The position numbers and the translations under genes are program-made. Of a DNA stretch of 64,000 nt, positions 18,256-26,677 are shown in pieces. The stretch is from contig NZ_JAQNDK010000001.1 in NCBI RefSeq assembly GCF_028368935.1, positions 1,488,001-1,552,000 of the forward strand. Direction: 5' to 3'. The notes under the pieces are model-generated. The model ran no database searches, was not told where the DNA came from, and saw nothing but the letters and a program-made list of their open reading frames with translations. Position 1 is the first letter of the stretch; each line of letters begins with the position of its first letter. The stretch comes from Sorangium aterium (GTDB taxonomy: Bacteria; Myxococcota_A; Polyangia; Polyangiales; Polyangiaceae).

Positions 18256-18615
18256 ATGAAGGCGCTCATCATCCAGGCACTCGCCGCGGGCCTCGCGGTC
18301 CTCGTCGGAACGAAGATCCTGCCCGGCGTGCGGATCCGCACGACCCAGACGGCGCTCGTCGTCGCCGCCGTGTTCACGCTCCTCAACCTCCTGCTCGGCT
18401 GGCTCGTGAAGTTCCTGGTCGCGGTGGCGCTCCTGCCCGCCGCCATCCTCACGCTGGGCCTCGCGTATCTCCTCTTCGGCCTGGTCGTGAACTCGGTGCT
18501 GCTCTACGCCACCGACAAGCTGATCGACGATTTCGAGATCCGGGGGCTAGGGCCGCTCTTCGGCACAGCGGCCCTCATCTCGTTCGCTGGATGGCTGTTG
18601 CCGCGCCTCCTGTGA
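18256..18615 (+). CDS. Small four-segment membrane protein (holin superfamily IV / YvlD-like)
   Basis: AGGGAGG at 18244-18250 sets the start at the ATG at 18256, not the GTG six bases earlier. The 119-residue product has four hydrophobic segments and the pattern of the YvlD/'phage holin family' proteins: LPGVRIRTTQTALVVAAVF near residue 25, then FTLLNLLLGWLVKFL and LPAAILTLGLAYLLFGLVVN. Members are usually chromosomal and of unknown function; there is no sign of a phage here. It converges on the aldo/keto reductase gene with 19 bp between. Confidence 0.85.
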   Translation: MKALIIQALAAGLAVLVGTKILPGVRIRTTQTALVVAAVFTLLNLLLGWLVKFLVAVALLPAAILTLGLAYLLFGLVVNSVLLYATDKLIDDFEIRGLGPLFGTAALISFAGWLLPRLL

Positions 18616-18634
18616 GCGTTCGCCCGGGCGGCGT

Positions 18635-19618
18635 CTACCAGAGCTGGTGAACGTGAGGCCGGAGCCGCCGGTCGTAGATCTCGCGGATCTTCGCCATGGT
18701 CTCCTGCGGCACCGGCGGCAGGTCCGCCGCGCCCGCGTTCTCATCCACCTGATCGGGCCGCTTCGCGCCGGGGATCACGCACGTCACCGCGTCCTGCATC
18801 AGGATCCAGCGCATCGTCCACGCGCCCATGCTCACGCCGGCGGGCACGAGCGGGCGGAGCTCCTCGACGACCTCGAGGCCCAGGTTGTAGTCGACGCCCG
18901 AGAACGTCTCGCCCTTGTCGAACGCGGCGCCCTCACGGTTGAAGTTGCGGTGATCGTCGGCCGCGAACCGGGTCGCTGCGCTCATCTTGCCGGTGAGCAG
19001 CCCCGAGGAGAGCGGCAGTCGCGCCAGGATCCCGACCTGCCGGCGCTTCGCCTCGGGGAAGAAGAGCTCGGCCGGGCGCTGCCGGAGGACGTTGTAGATG
19101 ATCTGCACCGACTGCACGCCGGGGTACTCGATGGCCTTGAGCGCCTCTTCCACCCGCTCGACGCTGACGCCGTAAAACCGGATCTTGCCCGCCTTCACGA
19201 GCCGATCGAGGACGTCAAACACCTCGGGTCGATAGTAGACGTCCGTCGGCGGGCAGTGCAGCTGGACGAGGTCGAGCGCGTCCGTCTCGAGGTTCTTCAG
19301 GCTGCGATCGATGAAGGCCGTGAAGTTCCCCTCGTCGTAGCTTGCCGCCGTGTGCGGGCTCAGCCGCCGGCCCGCCTTCGTCGCGACGACGATCTCCTCG
19401 CGCCGCTCGCGCCTGAGGCGCGCGAGCAGCCGCTCGCTCCGGCCGTCCCCGTACACGTCCGCTGTGTCGAAGAAATTCACGCCACGATCGGCGGCCCGGT
19501 GCAACGCCGCGAGCGACTCCTTGTCGTCGACGTCGCCCCAGGTACCCCCGATCGCCCAGGCCCCGAAGCTCACCGAGGAGACGCGGAAACCCGTCCTGCC
19601 AAGAGGTCGATACTCCAT
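18635..19618 (-). CDS. Aldo/keto reductase
   Basis: The 327-residue TIM-barrel NAD(P)H oxidoreductase has the complete catalytic tetrad: Asp51 and Tyr56 in FFDTADVYGDGRSE, Lys81 in VVATKAG and His121 in LDLVQLHCPPTD. The cofactor-binding end includes GVSMGAWTMRWILMQDAVTCVIPGAKRPDQV. The closest type is the general stress/YajO-like group acting on small aldehydes or sugars, but the substrate cannot be read. The start at 19618 (MEYRPLGRTG) is the normal family start. It follows the MutS-like gene by 49 bp on the same strand and may be co-transcribed. Confidence 0.92.
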   Translation of the reverse strand: MEYRPLGRTGFRVSSVSFGAWAIGGTWGDVDDKESLAALHRAADRGVNFFDTADVYGDGRSERLLARLRRERREEIVVATKAGRRLSPHTAASYDEGNFTAFIDRSLKNLETDALDLVQLHCPPTDVYYRPEVFDVLDRLVKAGKIRFYGVSVERVEEALKAIEYPGVQSVQIIYNVLRQRPAELFFPEAKRRQVGILARLPLSSGLLTGKMSAATRFAADDHRNFNREGAAFDKGETFSGVDYNLGLEVVEELRPLVPAGVSMGAWTMRWILMQDAVTCVIPGAKRPDQVDENAGAADLPPVPQETMAKIREIYDRRLRPHVHQLW

Positions 19619-19667
19619 GGCGGCGCATACAACCAGATTTCCCCCGCCACCGCGAGCGTGACCGCGC

Positions 19668-21383
19668 TCAGGCGGGCTCGACCCCGCGGCGGCGGTGCGC
19701 GCGCTTGCTGCGCTCGACGAGGGCGACGAGCTCCTCGCGCGTGACCCCGAGCCGCGCCGCCGTCCGGTGCGCGAGCGAGGTCCGGGCGACCCCATCGACG
19801 AACTGGTACGTCGGCCACTGCTGCGCGTCGAGCTCGACCTGCAGGAACACCAGCCGATCGACCGGCCGCTCCCGCTCGAGCCGCGCCGCGAGCTCGAGGA
19901 AGTGCGTCGTGATGAAGGCCTGAGGGCGGAGCTCCGAGAGGAGCGAGATCACGAGCTGGAAGATCTCCTCGCCTTCCGACGGGTTCGTGCCGGAGCAGAG
20001 CTCGTCGAGCACCACCATGTCGCCGACCTGCATCGCCTCGAACAGCGACCTGATGCGGAGCAGCTCCATCCCGAGGCGGCCCTCGCTCTGATCGGCCTGC
20101 GCCTGCTCGATCAGCGACACGAAGAGCCCGTGGCACGGCGAGAGGCGCGCCTCCGCGGCGGGCACGAAGAAGCCCGCCTGCCCCATCATCTGGGCCAGCG
20201 AGAGCGCCTCGAGCAGCCGGGTCTTCCCCCCCGAGTTCGGCCCGGTCACGATGACGGTCGCGTCGTGGTGATCCGTCGCGATGTCGCACGGGACCGTGCT
20301 CGCCGAGCTCGCCAAGAGGAGCGGGTTGAACAGCCCCTTGAGCTCACGCCCTGGGCCCTCGCCGTGCGCGCCGTGCGCGCCATCGGAGAAGCCCGGCGAG
20401 GCGAACTCGGGCAGGCATACGGCGAGCCCTGCCGCGCGGGCGCGGGCGCGCAGCGCAAGGCCGGCGAGGTAGAACTCGAGATCTCCGAGCAGCTGGACGA
20501 GCGCGACGAGATCGTCCTCGATGCCGTCGAAGACGCTGTTGACGTGGCGGGTGAGCAGCTCGTCGTCGCTGAACCGGTACCCCCTCCACAGCATCACGAG
20601 CTTCGTGACGAAGCGCCCGAGCGGCGACTGGTAGAAGCGGTTCTCGCTGTTCTCGCGGATCGACAGGGCGCGCAGGTCGCGGACATGGCCGTCGGAGCCG
20701 ACGCGGATCCGGACATCCAGCGTCGCGATCTCCTCGTCGTACGCGAGCAGATCCGCGAGGCGGCGGTACGCCTCGGTCTCGCGCACGGCCGCGCCGAACG
20801 CCGAGAGCCGCGACAGGCCCGAGCGAGCGCCCGCGAACCCACCCGCGAGCGCGTCGAACGCGTCCTTGGCGGCGGCGAGGATGTCCAGCCGGCGCCGGCT
20901 GCCTTCGCCGCGAGAGATGGGGATCGTCTCGAGCTGGGCCACCCAGCGGCGCAGCGCCGCGTAGGCGCGCTCGAGATCGCGGCGCTGCGCCTCCGACCCG
21001 GTGAGCTCCCGGAAGATCGCGCGCCGGAGCTCGACCGTGTCGCGATCGCTCGGCGGCTGGGAGAGGGCGCGGCCCAGCAGCGCCGGGCTCGGGATGTACG
21101 AGCGGCCATCGCTCGTGAAATGGAGGCAGCCCACGATGAGCTCGCGCAGGAAGACGTGCTGCGCGAAGCGGGCTGGATCCCACGTCGACGCGGGCAGCGA
21201 CGCCGACTCGACGTGCCGATCGAACGCCCCCGCGGGCGCGCCGCCCGCGAACGCGAACGCCAGCGACTCCTTGACCGCCCGCGCGTCGACCCGGAGCGCC
21301 GGCCGGTGCGAGAGGAGATCGGGCGCGGAGCGCTGTCCGGGCGGGGCGTCAGGCAGGGCGGGTTCCGGCGGCGCCGCGCTCAC
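19668..21383 (-). CDS. MutS-family ATPase lacking the mismatch-binding domain
   Basis: I used the GTG at 21383 (571 residues), with GAGG just upstream; an earlier start cannot be excluded. The C-terminal half is the MutS ABC-type ATPase: Walker A GPNSGGKTRLLEAL (381-394), signature region, Walker B MVVLDELCSGTNPSEGEE (456-473) and the switch ITTHF (491-495, His494). The middle (about 120-310) is helical and may be the lever/clamp. The mismatch-recognition and connector domains of MutS and the Smr nuclease domain of MutS2 are both absent. The Walker B context (DEL-x-x-GT-x-P-x-EG) is nearer MutS2 than MutS. A role in DNA branch or recombination intermediates is possible but unproven. Confidence 0.85.
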   Translation of the reverse strand: MSAAPPEPALPDAPPGQRSAPDLLSHRPALRVDARAVKESLAFAFAGGAPAGAFDRHVESASLPASTWDPARFAQHVFLRELIVGCLHFTSDGRSYIPSPALLGRALSQPPSDRDTVELRRAIFRELTGSEAQRRDLERAYAALRRWVAQLETIPISRGEGSRRRLDILAAAKDAFDALAGGFAGARSGLSRLSAFGAAVRETEAYRRLADLLAYDEEIATLDVRIRVGSDGHVRDLRALSIRENSENRFYQSPLGRFVTKLVMLWRGYRFSDDELLTRHVNSVFDGIEDDLVALVQLLGDLEFYLAGLALRARARAAGLAVCLPEFASPGFSDGAHGAHGEGPGRELKGLFNPLLLASSASTVPCDIATDHHDATVIVTGPNSGGKTRLLEALSLAQMMGQAGFFVPAAEARLSPCHGLFVSLIEQAQADQSEGRLGMELLRIRSLFEAMQVGDMVVLDELCSGTNPSEGEEIFQLVISLLSELRPQAFITTHFLELAARLERERPVDRLVFLQVELDAQQWPTYQFVDGVARTSLAHRTAARLGVTREELVALVERSKRAHRRRGVEPA

Positions 21384-21502
21384 GACCTCGAGCCTACTAC
21401 GATGCGTGGGGCCGGAGCGCTCGTCCGGTGTCCGGTGCCGCCGCCGCGCGGTGGCCAGGGAGGGTCTCGGCATGCCCCCGTCGACACGCGCGGCGCGCCG
21501 TT

Positions 21503-21548
21503 GTTCCCGGGCGGCCGGGAACGACCGAGTCCCTGGCACGACGTCTGC
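21503..21548 (+). promoter_or_regulatory. Sigma54-type promoter with upstream palindrome
   Basis: TGGCACG-ACGT-CTGC (21534-21548) matches the -24/-12 consensus TGGCACGNNNNTTGCA at 10 of 12 fixed positions, with correct GG to GC spacing. Transcription would begin near 21560, just before the ribosome-binding site GGAG and the ATG at 21574. Immediately upstream, GTTCCCGG (21503-21510) and CCGGGAAC (21515-21522) form a perfect 8+8 inverted repeat with a 4-base spacer, a likely regulator site. Confidence 0.6.
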
Positions 21549-21573
21549 CTCGGTGTGTACCTGGAGATGCACC

Positions 21574-22482
21574 ATGAGCTATCGCTGCACGATGAGCAGA
21601 ATACGCGGGTTCTCCGGCCCAACCGTCCTCGCGCTCGCGCTCGCCGGCACGGCCTGCAGGAGCGAGAGCGAGAGAGCTGAAGGAGCGGTCCGCGAGCCCG
21701 CGAACCAGACGGCCAGGAGAGGCGAACCGCCTCCGGGCCCGAACCAGGCGCCCAGCAAAGACCTGCGCGAGCAGGCGGGGCGCGTGGGCGAAAAGGCGGA
21801 GCAGCTCGCCCAGGAGGGCAAGGAGCTCGGCAAGGAGGCGAAAGAGCAGGCCGGGCGCGCGGGCGACAAGGCAGAGCAGCTCGCCCGGGAGGGTCAGCAG
21901 CTCGGCCAGGAGACGCGCGAGAAGGCCGAGCGCGTGGGCGAAAAGGCGAACCAGCTCGCCGAGCGAGGGCACCAGGCGGGCCGCGACATCAACGACCAGA
22001 TGAACAGGGTCGGCGCGCAGACCGGTGCGCTCAAGGACAACCAGGGCGCGCGCCCGCAGTCGGCGCCGCCCGCCGCTCCCAAGGACAAGGCCGCACCGCA
22101 GTCGCCACAACAAGGCCAGGCTGAGGGAGCCAAGAAGCAGGACGCGAATGCCGCCGCGATGGAGCGTGACGAGTGGACGAAGGCGGCGAAGGACAACGAC
22201 TATCAGGTCACCTTCGGCCGCGACGGCTCGGTCATCGCCACGAAGGAAGCGAAGCGGACCGGCGCGCGCCCGTCTGACGAGACGCTCCGCAACGCGGTCG
22301 GCGGCAAGCTCGCGGACAGCGATCACGACGCGGTGAAGAAGTTGCACGTCACGGTGCGCGACGGCGTGGTCACGCTGCAAGGCAACGTCGCCAGCGTGAA
22401 GGAGGCGACCGAGGCGGTGAAGGAGGCCATGGACGCCGACGGCGTCACCAAGGTGATCGCCTTCATCCATCACGGCTCATGA
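21574..22482 (+). CDS. BON-domain lipoprotein with LEA-like repeats
   Basis: The ATG at 21574 has GGAG 8 bases upstream. The signal peptide (to about Cys25-27, LALAGTAC) suggests a lipoprotein. Residues about 65-145 are a charged amphipathic helix built from repeats such as GRVGEKAEQLAQEGKELG and GRAGDKAEQLAREGQQLG, like group 3 LEA (desiccation) proteins. A Pro/Gln linker follows, and the C-terminal 70 residues form a BON domain (VTVRDGVVTLQGNVASV), a phospholipid or envelope-binding fold found in osmotic-stress proteins such as OsmY. The likely role is envelope protection under stress. The promoter in front is of the sigma54 type. Confidence 0.85.
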   Translation: MSYRCTMSRIRGFSGPTVLALALAGTACRSESERAEGAVREPANQTARRGEPPPGPNQAPSKDLREQAGRVGEKAEQLAQEGKELGKEAKEQAGRAGDKAEQLAREGQQLGQETREKAERVGEKANQLAERGHQAGRDINDQMNRVGAQTGALKDNQGARPQSAPPAAPKDKAAPQSPQQGQAEGAKKQDANAAAMERDEWTKAAKDNDYQVTFGRDGSVIATKEAKRTGARPSDETLRNAVGGKLADSDHDAVKKLHVTVRDGVVTLQGNVASVKEATEAVKEAMDADGVTKVIAFIHHGS

Positions 22483-22519
22483 CCCCCGTGAGGTCGTCAA
22501 CCTAGCCGCGGTCTCAAGC

Positions 22520-22546
22520 TGCATCCGGTCGCAGACGGCGGATGCA
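22520..22546. terminator. Hairpin between convergent genes
   Basis: TGCATCCG (22520-22527) pairs perfectly with CGGATGCA (22539-22546) around an 11-base loop. It lies between the BON lipoprotein (+) and kinase (-) stops, so it could terminate both. No T-run is seen. Confidence 0.45.
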
Positions 22547-22558
22547 CCGCCCGGATCA

Positions 22559-24208
22559 TCAATGCGCAAAGTCCTTGGGGCGCAGCTTGACGGAGCGCTC
22601 CACGGCCTCCGCGGGTGAGAGCGCCAGCATGAGCGTCTCATCGAAGCAGTCGGACCTCGACACGACCACGACCTGCGTGCCCACGGGCAGCTCGGTCTTG
22701 AGCGGCGTCTTGCCGAGCGTCTTTCCCTTCCAGCTCACGATCGCGTCGGGCGGATCGCTCGAGATCACCACGCTCGCCTTGGGGCCCTCCTCGATCTTCT
22801 TCTCGACGGCCTCCTCGGCCTCGGCGCCGTGCGAGGCGACCGCGGCCGCAGGAGCGTCGAGGGCGGGCGCGACCTTGTTCGCGACGTGAACCGCGCCGCC
22901 GACCAGCGCGACCAGCGCGGTCAGGGCGGACGCGCCGATGAAGTAACCGCGCTTCGAGGCCGACACGGGCCCCGACGTGGTCGCTCGCAGGCTCACCGAA
23001 TCGCTCACGGGCGTCCTGGGCCGCTCGACGCCCGACGGCCGCTCGACGCCCGACATGCGCTCGACGCCCGACCGGCTGGACTCACCGACATAGGGGAGCC
23101 TGCTGCCCGAGCCGGAGCTCGAGGGGGCCATCGCGAGGCCGATGCCGCTCATCGTCACCTGGCTGGAGGCGTCGCCCAGCAGCGACGCGCTGGCCACCCG
23201 CTCGATCTGCGCCTTGATCTGCTGGCGTATGGAGGCCCGGCTCTCGGCGAAGATCCCGCGCATGCAGGCGCCGAGGAACTCGCTGCGGACGTCCTCGCCC
23301 GACCACTGAAGGTAGTTCTCGAGCACATCGCACATCTCCTGCGCCGTCGCGAAGCGCTTCGATGGCTCGCGCTCGAGGGCCTTTGCGGCGATCTGATCGA
23401 GCGCGATGGGGATCCCCGGCACGATGGTGGAGAGCCGCGGGAGCTTCCCCAGCAGGAGCTGGTGCATCACGGTGATCTGATCGCCCTCGAACAGCCGCCG
23501 CCCGGCGAGGAGCTCCCAGAGCACGACGCCGACCGCGAAGATGTCCGCGCGGCGGTCCACCGTCTTGCCCGCCGTGACCTGCTCGGGCGCCATATACGTC
23601 AGCTTGCCCTTGAAGGTCCCGCTCTCGGTGCTGGAGGCGTTGACGACGGCCTTGGCCACGCCGAAATCCACGAGCTTCACCGCGCCGTCGTAGGTAACGA
23701 AGATGTTGTGCGGCGAGACGTCGCGATGCACGATGCCGAGAGGACGACCATCGAAATCGCAGAGCTCATGCGCGTAATGGAGCCCGCGCAGCACCTCGGC
23801 GACGATCCGGATCCACGTGCCGCGGACGAGCCCACCCGTACCGGACTCCCGCTCGACAGCCGCCTTCATGACGCGCTTCAGCGTCTGGCCCTCCAGGTAC
23901 TCCATCACAATGAAGTAGCCGTCCCGGTCGCTGCCGACCTCGTAGGTCTGGACGACATTCGGGTGGTTCATGCGGGCCGAGAGCTTGGCCTCGTCCATGA
24001 ACATGAGGACCTGGCGATCCTCCTCGTCCCCGGAGCTGCGGAGACGCTTGACGACGACCAGCTTGTTCACCGAGGCGGGCCCGTGAGCCATCGCGAGGAA
24101 GACGTCTGCCATCCCGCCGCGGCCGAGCTTCGCGATGGGACGATACCGGCCGAGCCCAAGCTGGGTCGGCGTGTCTCTCAAGATCGACGCTCCGTGTTCT
24201 CCGATCAC
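22559..24208 (-). CDS. Ser/Thr protein kinase with PEGA-like extracellular domain
   Basis: The kinase domain (about 22-290) has GRGGMADVF, Lys54 (VVVKRL), Glu73, catalytic Asp163 in the myxobacterial form HRDVSPHN, DFG (181-183) and APE (207-209), so it should be active. A low-complexity juxtamembrane part with SGVER repeats leads to one membrane segment (about 421-443) and a C-terminal PEGA-like domain (SVVISSDPPDAIVSWKGKTLGKTPL). I prefer the GTG at 24208, which has GAGG five bases upstream; the frame is open to a TTG at 24226 with no binding site. A possible -35 (TTGACT, 24253-24248) also fits the later start. Target unknown. Confidence 0.93.
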   Translation of the reverse strand: MIGEHGASILRDTPTQLGLGRYRPIAKLGRGGMADVFLAMAHGPASVNKLVVVKRLRSSGDEEDRQVLMFMDEAKLSARMNHPNVVQTYEVGSDRDGYFIVMEYLEGQTLKRVMKAAVERESGTGGLVRGTWIRIVAEVLRGLHYAHELCDFDGRPLGIVHRDVSPHNIFVTYDGAVKLVDFGVAKAVVNASSTESGTFKGKLTYMAPEQVTAGKTVDRRADIFAVGVVLWELLAGRRLFEGDQITVMHQLLLGKLPRLSTIVPGIPIALDQIAAKALEREPSKRFATAQEMCDVLENYLQWSGEDVRSEFLGACMRGIFAESRASIRQQIKAQIERVASASLLGDASSQVTMSGIGLAMAPSSSGSGSRLPYVGESSRSGVERMSGVERPSGVERPRTPVSDSVSLRATTSGPVSASKRGYFIGASALTALVALVGGAVHVANKVAPALDAPAAAVASHGAEAEEAVEKKIEEGPKASVVISSDPPDAIVSWKGKTLGKTPLKTELPVGTQVVVVSRSDCFDETLMLALSPAEAVERSVKLRPKDFAH

Positions 24209-24763
24209 ACTCACCTCAGTGTGCAAAATTCAACAATTGCGCGTCCGAGTCAATGCGAAGAGTTTGCGTCCTCGCCATCAAGTGAAAACATGCTCCAATG
24301 AAGTGAATGGCCCACAACCGTAGGAGCGAGAGCGGCAGAAAACGACATTCAAACACACGCGCTCAAGTACTTACGCACTCACGCACACCCACGCGCACCA
24401 CACCCCCGCACGTAGCGCACGTAGGTCACGCGCTGCGCTTTAGCTGCTGCGCGCTACCCGCTGCGCTTTACGTGCTGCGTGCGCAATTCGCCGCTGGCCG
24501 GGGAGGGGCCGTGCAGTCGAGCCCTGGGGTGGCTCCCTTCCCGGTGGCGCCCGCGCCAGGTCGATCGCATTGGAAACACGGGGTCCGCTGCGGGCGTTGA
24601 TACAAACGTAACAAGCGATACGCCACGTGCAATCCGTCGCGACACGATCGCACGAAATTTCTGCAGCGTCCGCGCCGGACGCAATACGCCACGCGCTACC
24701 GCTGCGGCTCGACGACGATGAGGACGATGACGGCCTGCGAGCGAGGCGCCGCCGCTCAGCTGC
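24209..24763. other. 555-bp intergenic region with short repeats
   Basis: It lies upstream of the kinase and downstream of the FabH-like gene, both on the minus strand. The part 24320-24420 is C/A-rich on the + strand and no frame looks coding. Two 22-bp direct repeats (24431-24452 and 24459-24480, starting CGCTGCGCTTTA, 19 of 22 identical) lie in the middle. TTGACT at 24253-24248 is a possible kinase -35 box. Confidence 0.5.
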
Positions 24764-25825
24764 TCAGAGCTTCCAGAGCGCGCAGCCCCAGTGGACGCCG
24801 GTCCCGAGCGCGAGCACCATGGCCAGTTGCCCTTTCTTCAGCCTTCCGGCGCGCATCTCCTCGTCGACGAGGATGGGCACGGTGGCGCCGCTCGTGTTGC
24901 CGAATCGATCGATGTTGCTCGGGAGCTTCTCGACGGGCACGCCGAGGTCCTTGCGGATGTGCTCGTTGATCCGCCCGTTCGCCTGGTGCGCCAGGAACAC
25001 GTCGATCTGCTCGATCGCGATGCCCTGAGAGGCGCAGAGCTCCCGCGCGGTCGCCGGGAGCTTGGTCACCGCGAACTTGAAGAGCTCGCGGCCATCCATG
25101 CGGGGGATATGCAGGTCCTCGTCGAACGACGTCGGCTTCCAGTACGGGCGCGAGCGGAAGCCGCCGCCCGGCACGAAGAGGAGCTCGGCGAAGCGTCCAT
25201 CGGAGCAGATCTTGTTGCCGCGCAGGCCGGCGTCGCGATCGGTCGCGCGGAGGACGAGCGCGCCCGACCCGTCCCCGAACAGGACGGCGAGGTTCCGGTG
25301 GCGGTCCGCGTGCGCCCGCGCCTCCGGCGTCGCGGAGCGGCCATTCTTCGGGTCGAGCGCCCCCCAGTCCTCCCAGGGCATGAAGCCGGCGTGCGCCTCT
25401 GCGCCCACGAACAGGATGGTCTTGGCGGCCCCGGTCTGGATCAGCCCGTCGATCGTCTGGAGGCCGAACAGCATCGCGGCACACTGCTGCCGGATGTCGA
25501 GCGCGGGGACGCCCGGAATGCCCAGCTTCGCGCCGAGCAGCGCCCCAGAGCCAGGGAAAATATAGTCCGGCGTCATCGTGGCAAAGAGGATGTAATCGAT
25601 CTCCGACGGGGCGATGCGCGCCGACTCGATCGCGCGCTTCGCCGCTTCGCACGCGAGATCGCTCACCCCCACGCCATCCGGCGCGTAATGCCGCTGGCGG
25701 ATACCGGAGCGCTGGTAGATCCACTCGTCGGAGGTCGTGATCACCCGCGCGAGGTCGTCGTTGGTGACAGGTTCTCCGGGCACGTAGTGGCCCGTCCCGA
25801 TGATCTCAAATCCAATCTTTGTCAC
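24764..25825 (-). CDS. Beta-ketoacyl-ACP synthase III (FabH-like)
   Basis: The 353-residue thiolase-fold enzyme condenses an acyl-CoA with malonyl-ACP to start fatty acid or polyketide chains. The triad is complete: Cys115 in RQQCAAML, His280 in AHQANGRI and Asn310 in FGNTSGAT. The protein is longer than E. coli FabH (317) because of an insertion around 150-180 (MPWEDWGALDPKNG) and another around 220-245, which suggests a specialised acyl donor or a secondary-metabolism role. The start is a GTG at 25825 with AAGG about 8 bases upstream. It stands alone, with no fab or PKS gene beside it. Confidence 0.92.
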   Translation of the reverse strand: MTKIGFEIIGTGHYVPGEPVTNDDLARVITTSDEWIYQRSGIRQRHYAPDGVGVSDLACEAAKRAIESARIAPSEIDYILFATMTPDYIFPGSGALLGAKLGIPGVPALDIRQQCAAMLFGLQTIDGLIQTGAAKTILFVGAEAHAGFMPWEDWGALDPKNGRSATPEARAHADRHRNLAVLFGDGSGALVLRATDRDAGLRGNKICSDGRFAELLFVPGGGFRSRPYWKPTSFDEDLHIPRMDGRELFKFAVTKLPATARELCASQGIAIEQIDVFLAHQANGRINEHIRKDLGVPVEKLPSNIDRFGNTSGATVPILVDEEMRAGRLKKGQLAMVLALGTGVHWGCALWKL

Positions 25826-26050
25826 AGAGGTGCCTTACTCGAACCGCACGCGGGCGGCGACCCGGAACCGCACCCCCGCACACGACCGCGCCCGGCCGCC
25901 TCGCGCCGCAGCACGCGGGCGGACGCTCGTCCTCATGAGATCGCCGGGACGTTGCACCGTGCTTGACGTAGGTCGGCCGCCTCGATAGCCTGCCCGCTGT
26001 GCGGGGGGCGTTGTGCCCGGACACCGTCGCCGGCGGCCGCGGGGCCGCGA

Positions 26051-26677
26051 TCATCGTCGGCGTGCGGCCCAGCTGCAGATGGGGCAGCCGGTCATGTCGT
26101 GGCGCAGCGCCGGGCAGTGCTCGCGGCCGAAGTAGATGAGCTGCAGGTGCAGCTTGTTCCACTGCTCGGGCGGGAACGTGCGCTTCAGGTCGCTCTCGGT
26201 CTCGACGACGTTCCTTCCGGACGACAGCCCCCAGCGGAACGCGAGCCGGTGAATGTGGGTATCGACCGGGAAGGCGGGGTGGCCGAAGGCCTGCGCCATG
26301 ACCACCGAGGCCGTCTTGTGACCGACCCCCGGCAGGGCCTCCAGGGCCTCGAACGAGGCGGGGACGACGCCGCCGTGCTCGGTCGCGATCCGCTCGCTCA
26401 GCTCCTTCAGACGCCGCGCCTTGGTGGGCGCGAACCCGATCCTCCGGATGAGCTGGGCGATCTCCTCGGTGGGCACCGCCGCCATGGCCGCGGGCGTCCG
26501 GGCGCGCGCGAGGAGCGCCGGCATCACCGCGTTGACCATCTTGTCCGTCGTCTGGGCGCTGAGCATCACCGCGACGAGCAGCGAATATGGATCGTCGTGA
26601 GCCAGCGGAATGGGCGGGGTCGGGTACAATCGGTCGAGGATCTCAACGATCCTCGCGGCTTTCTCGGCGCGCTTCAC
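26051..26677 (-). CDS. nth: Endonuclease III (DNA glycosylase/AP lyase), Fe-S motif degenerate
   Basis: The 208-residue protein has the helix-hairpin-helix LPGVGHKTASVVM with catalytic Lys121 and the catalytic Asp139 in FPVDTHIHRLAFRWGL, so oxidised pyrimidine excision is expected. The C-terminal 4Fe-4S motif, normally C-x6-C-x2-C-x5-C, is reduced to Cys188, Cys198 and Cys201, and the protein ends seven residues later without a fourth Cys. The cluster is therefore probably missing or differently bound. The start is a GTG overlapping the stop of the cytochrome gene (GTGA), which makes this the last gene of a three-gene operon. Confidence 0.92.
   Translation of the reverse strand: MKRAEKAARIVEILDRLYPTPPIPLAHDDPYSLLVAVMLSAQTTDKMVNAVMPALLARARTPAAMAAVPTEEIAQLIRRIGFAPTKARRLKELSERIATEHGGVVPASFEALEALPGVGHKTASVVMAQAFGHPAFPVDTHIHRLAFRWGLSSGRNVVETESDLKRTFPPEQWNKLHLQLIYFGREHCPALRHDMTGCPICSWAARRR

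Noticed and set aside
25963-25991. TTGACG, 17 bases, TAGCCT on the + strand, a sigma70-like pair
   Set aside because: No + strand gene follows; the next gene is nth on the opposite strand. A small RNA cannot be excluded, but nothing else supports it.
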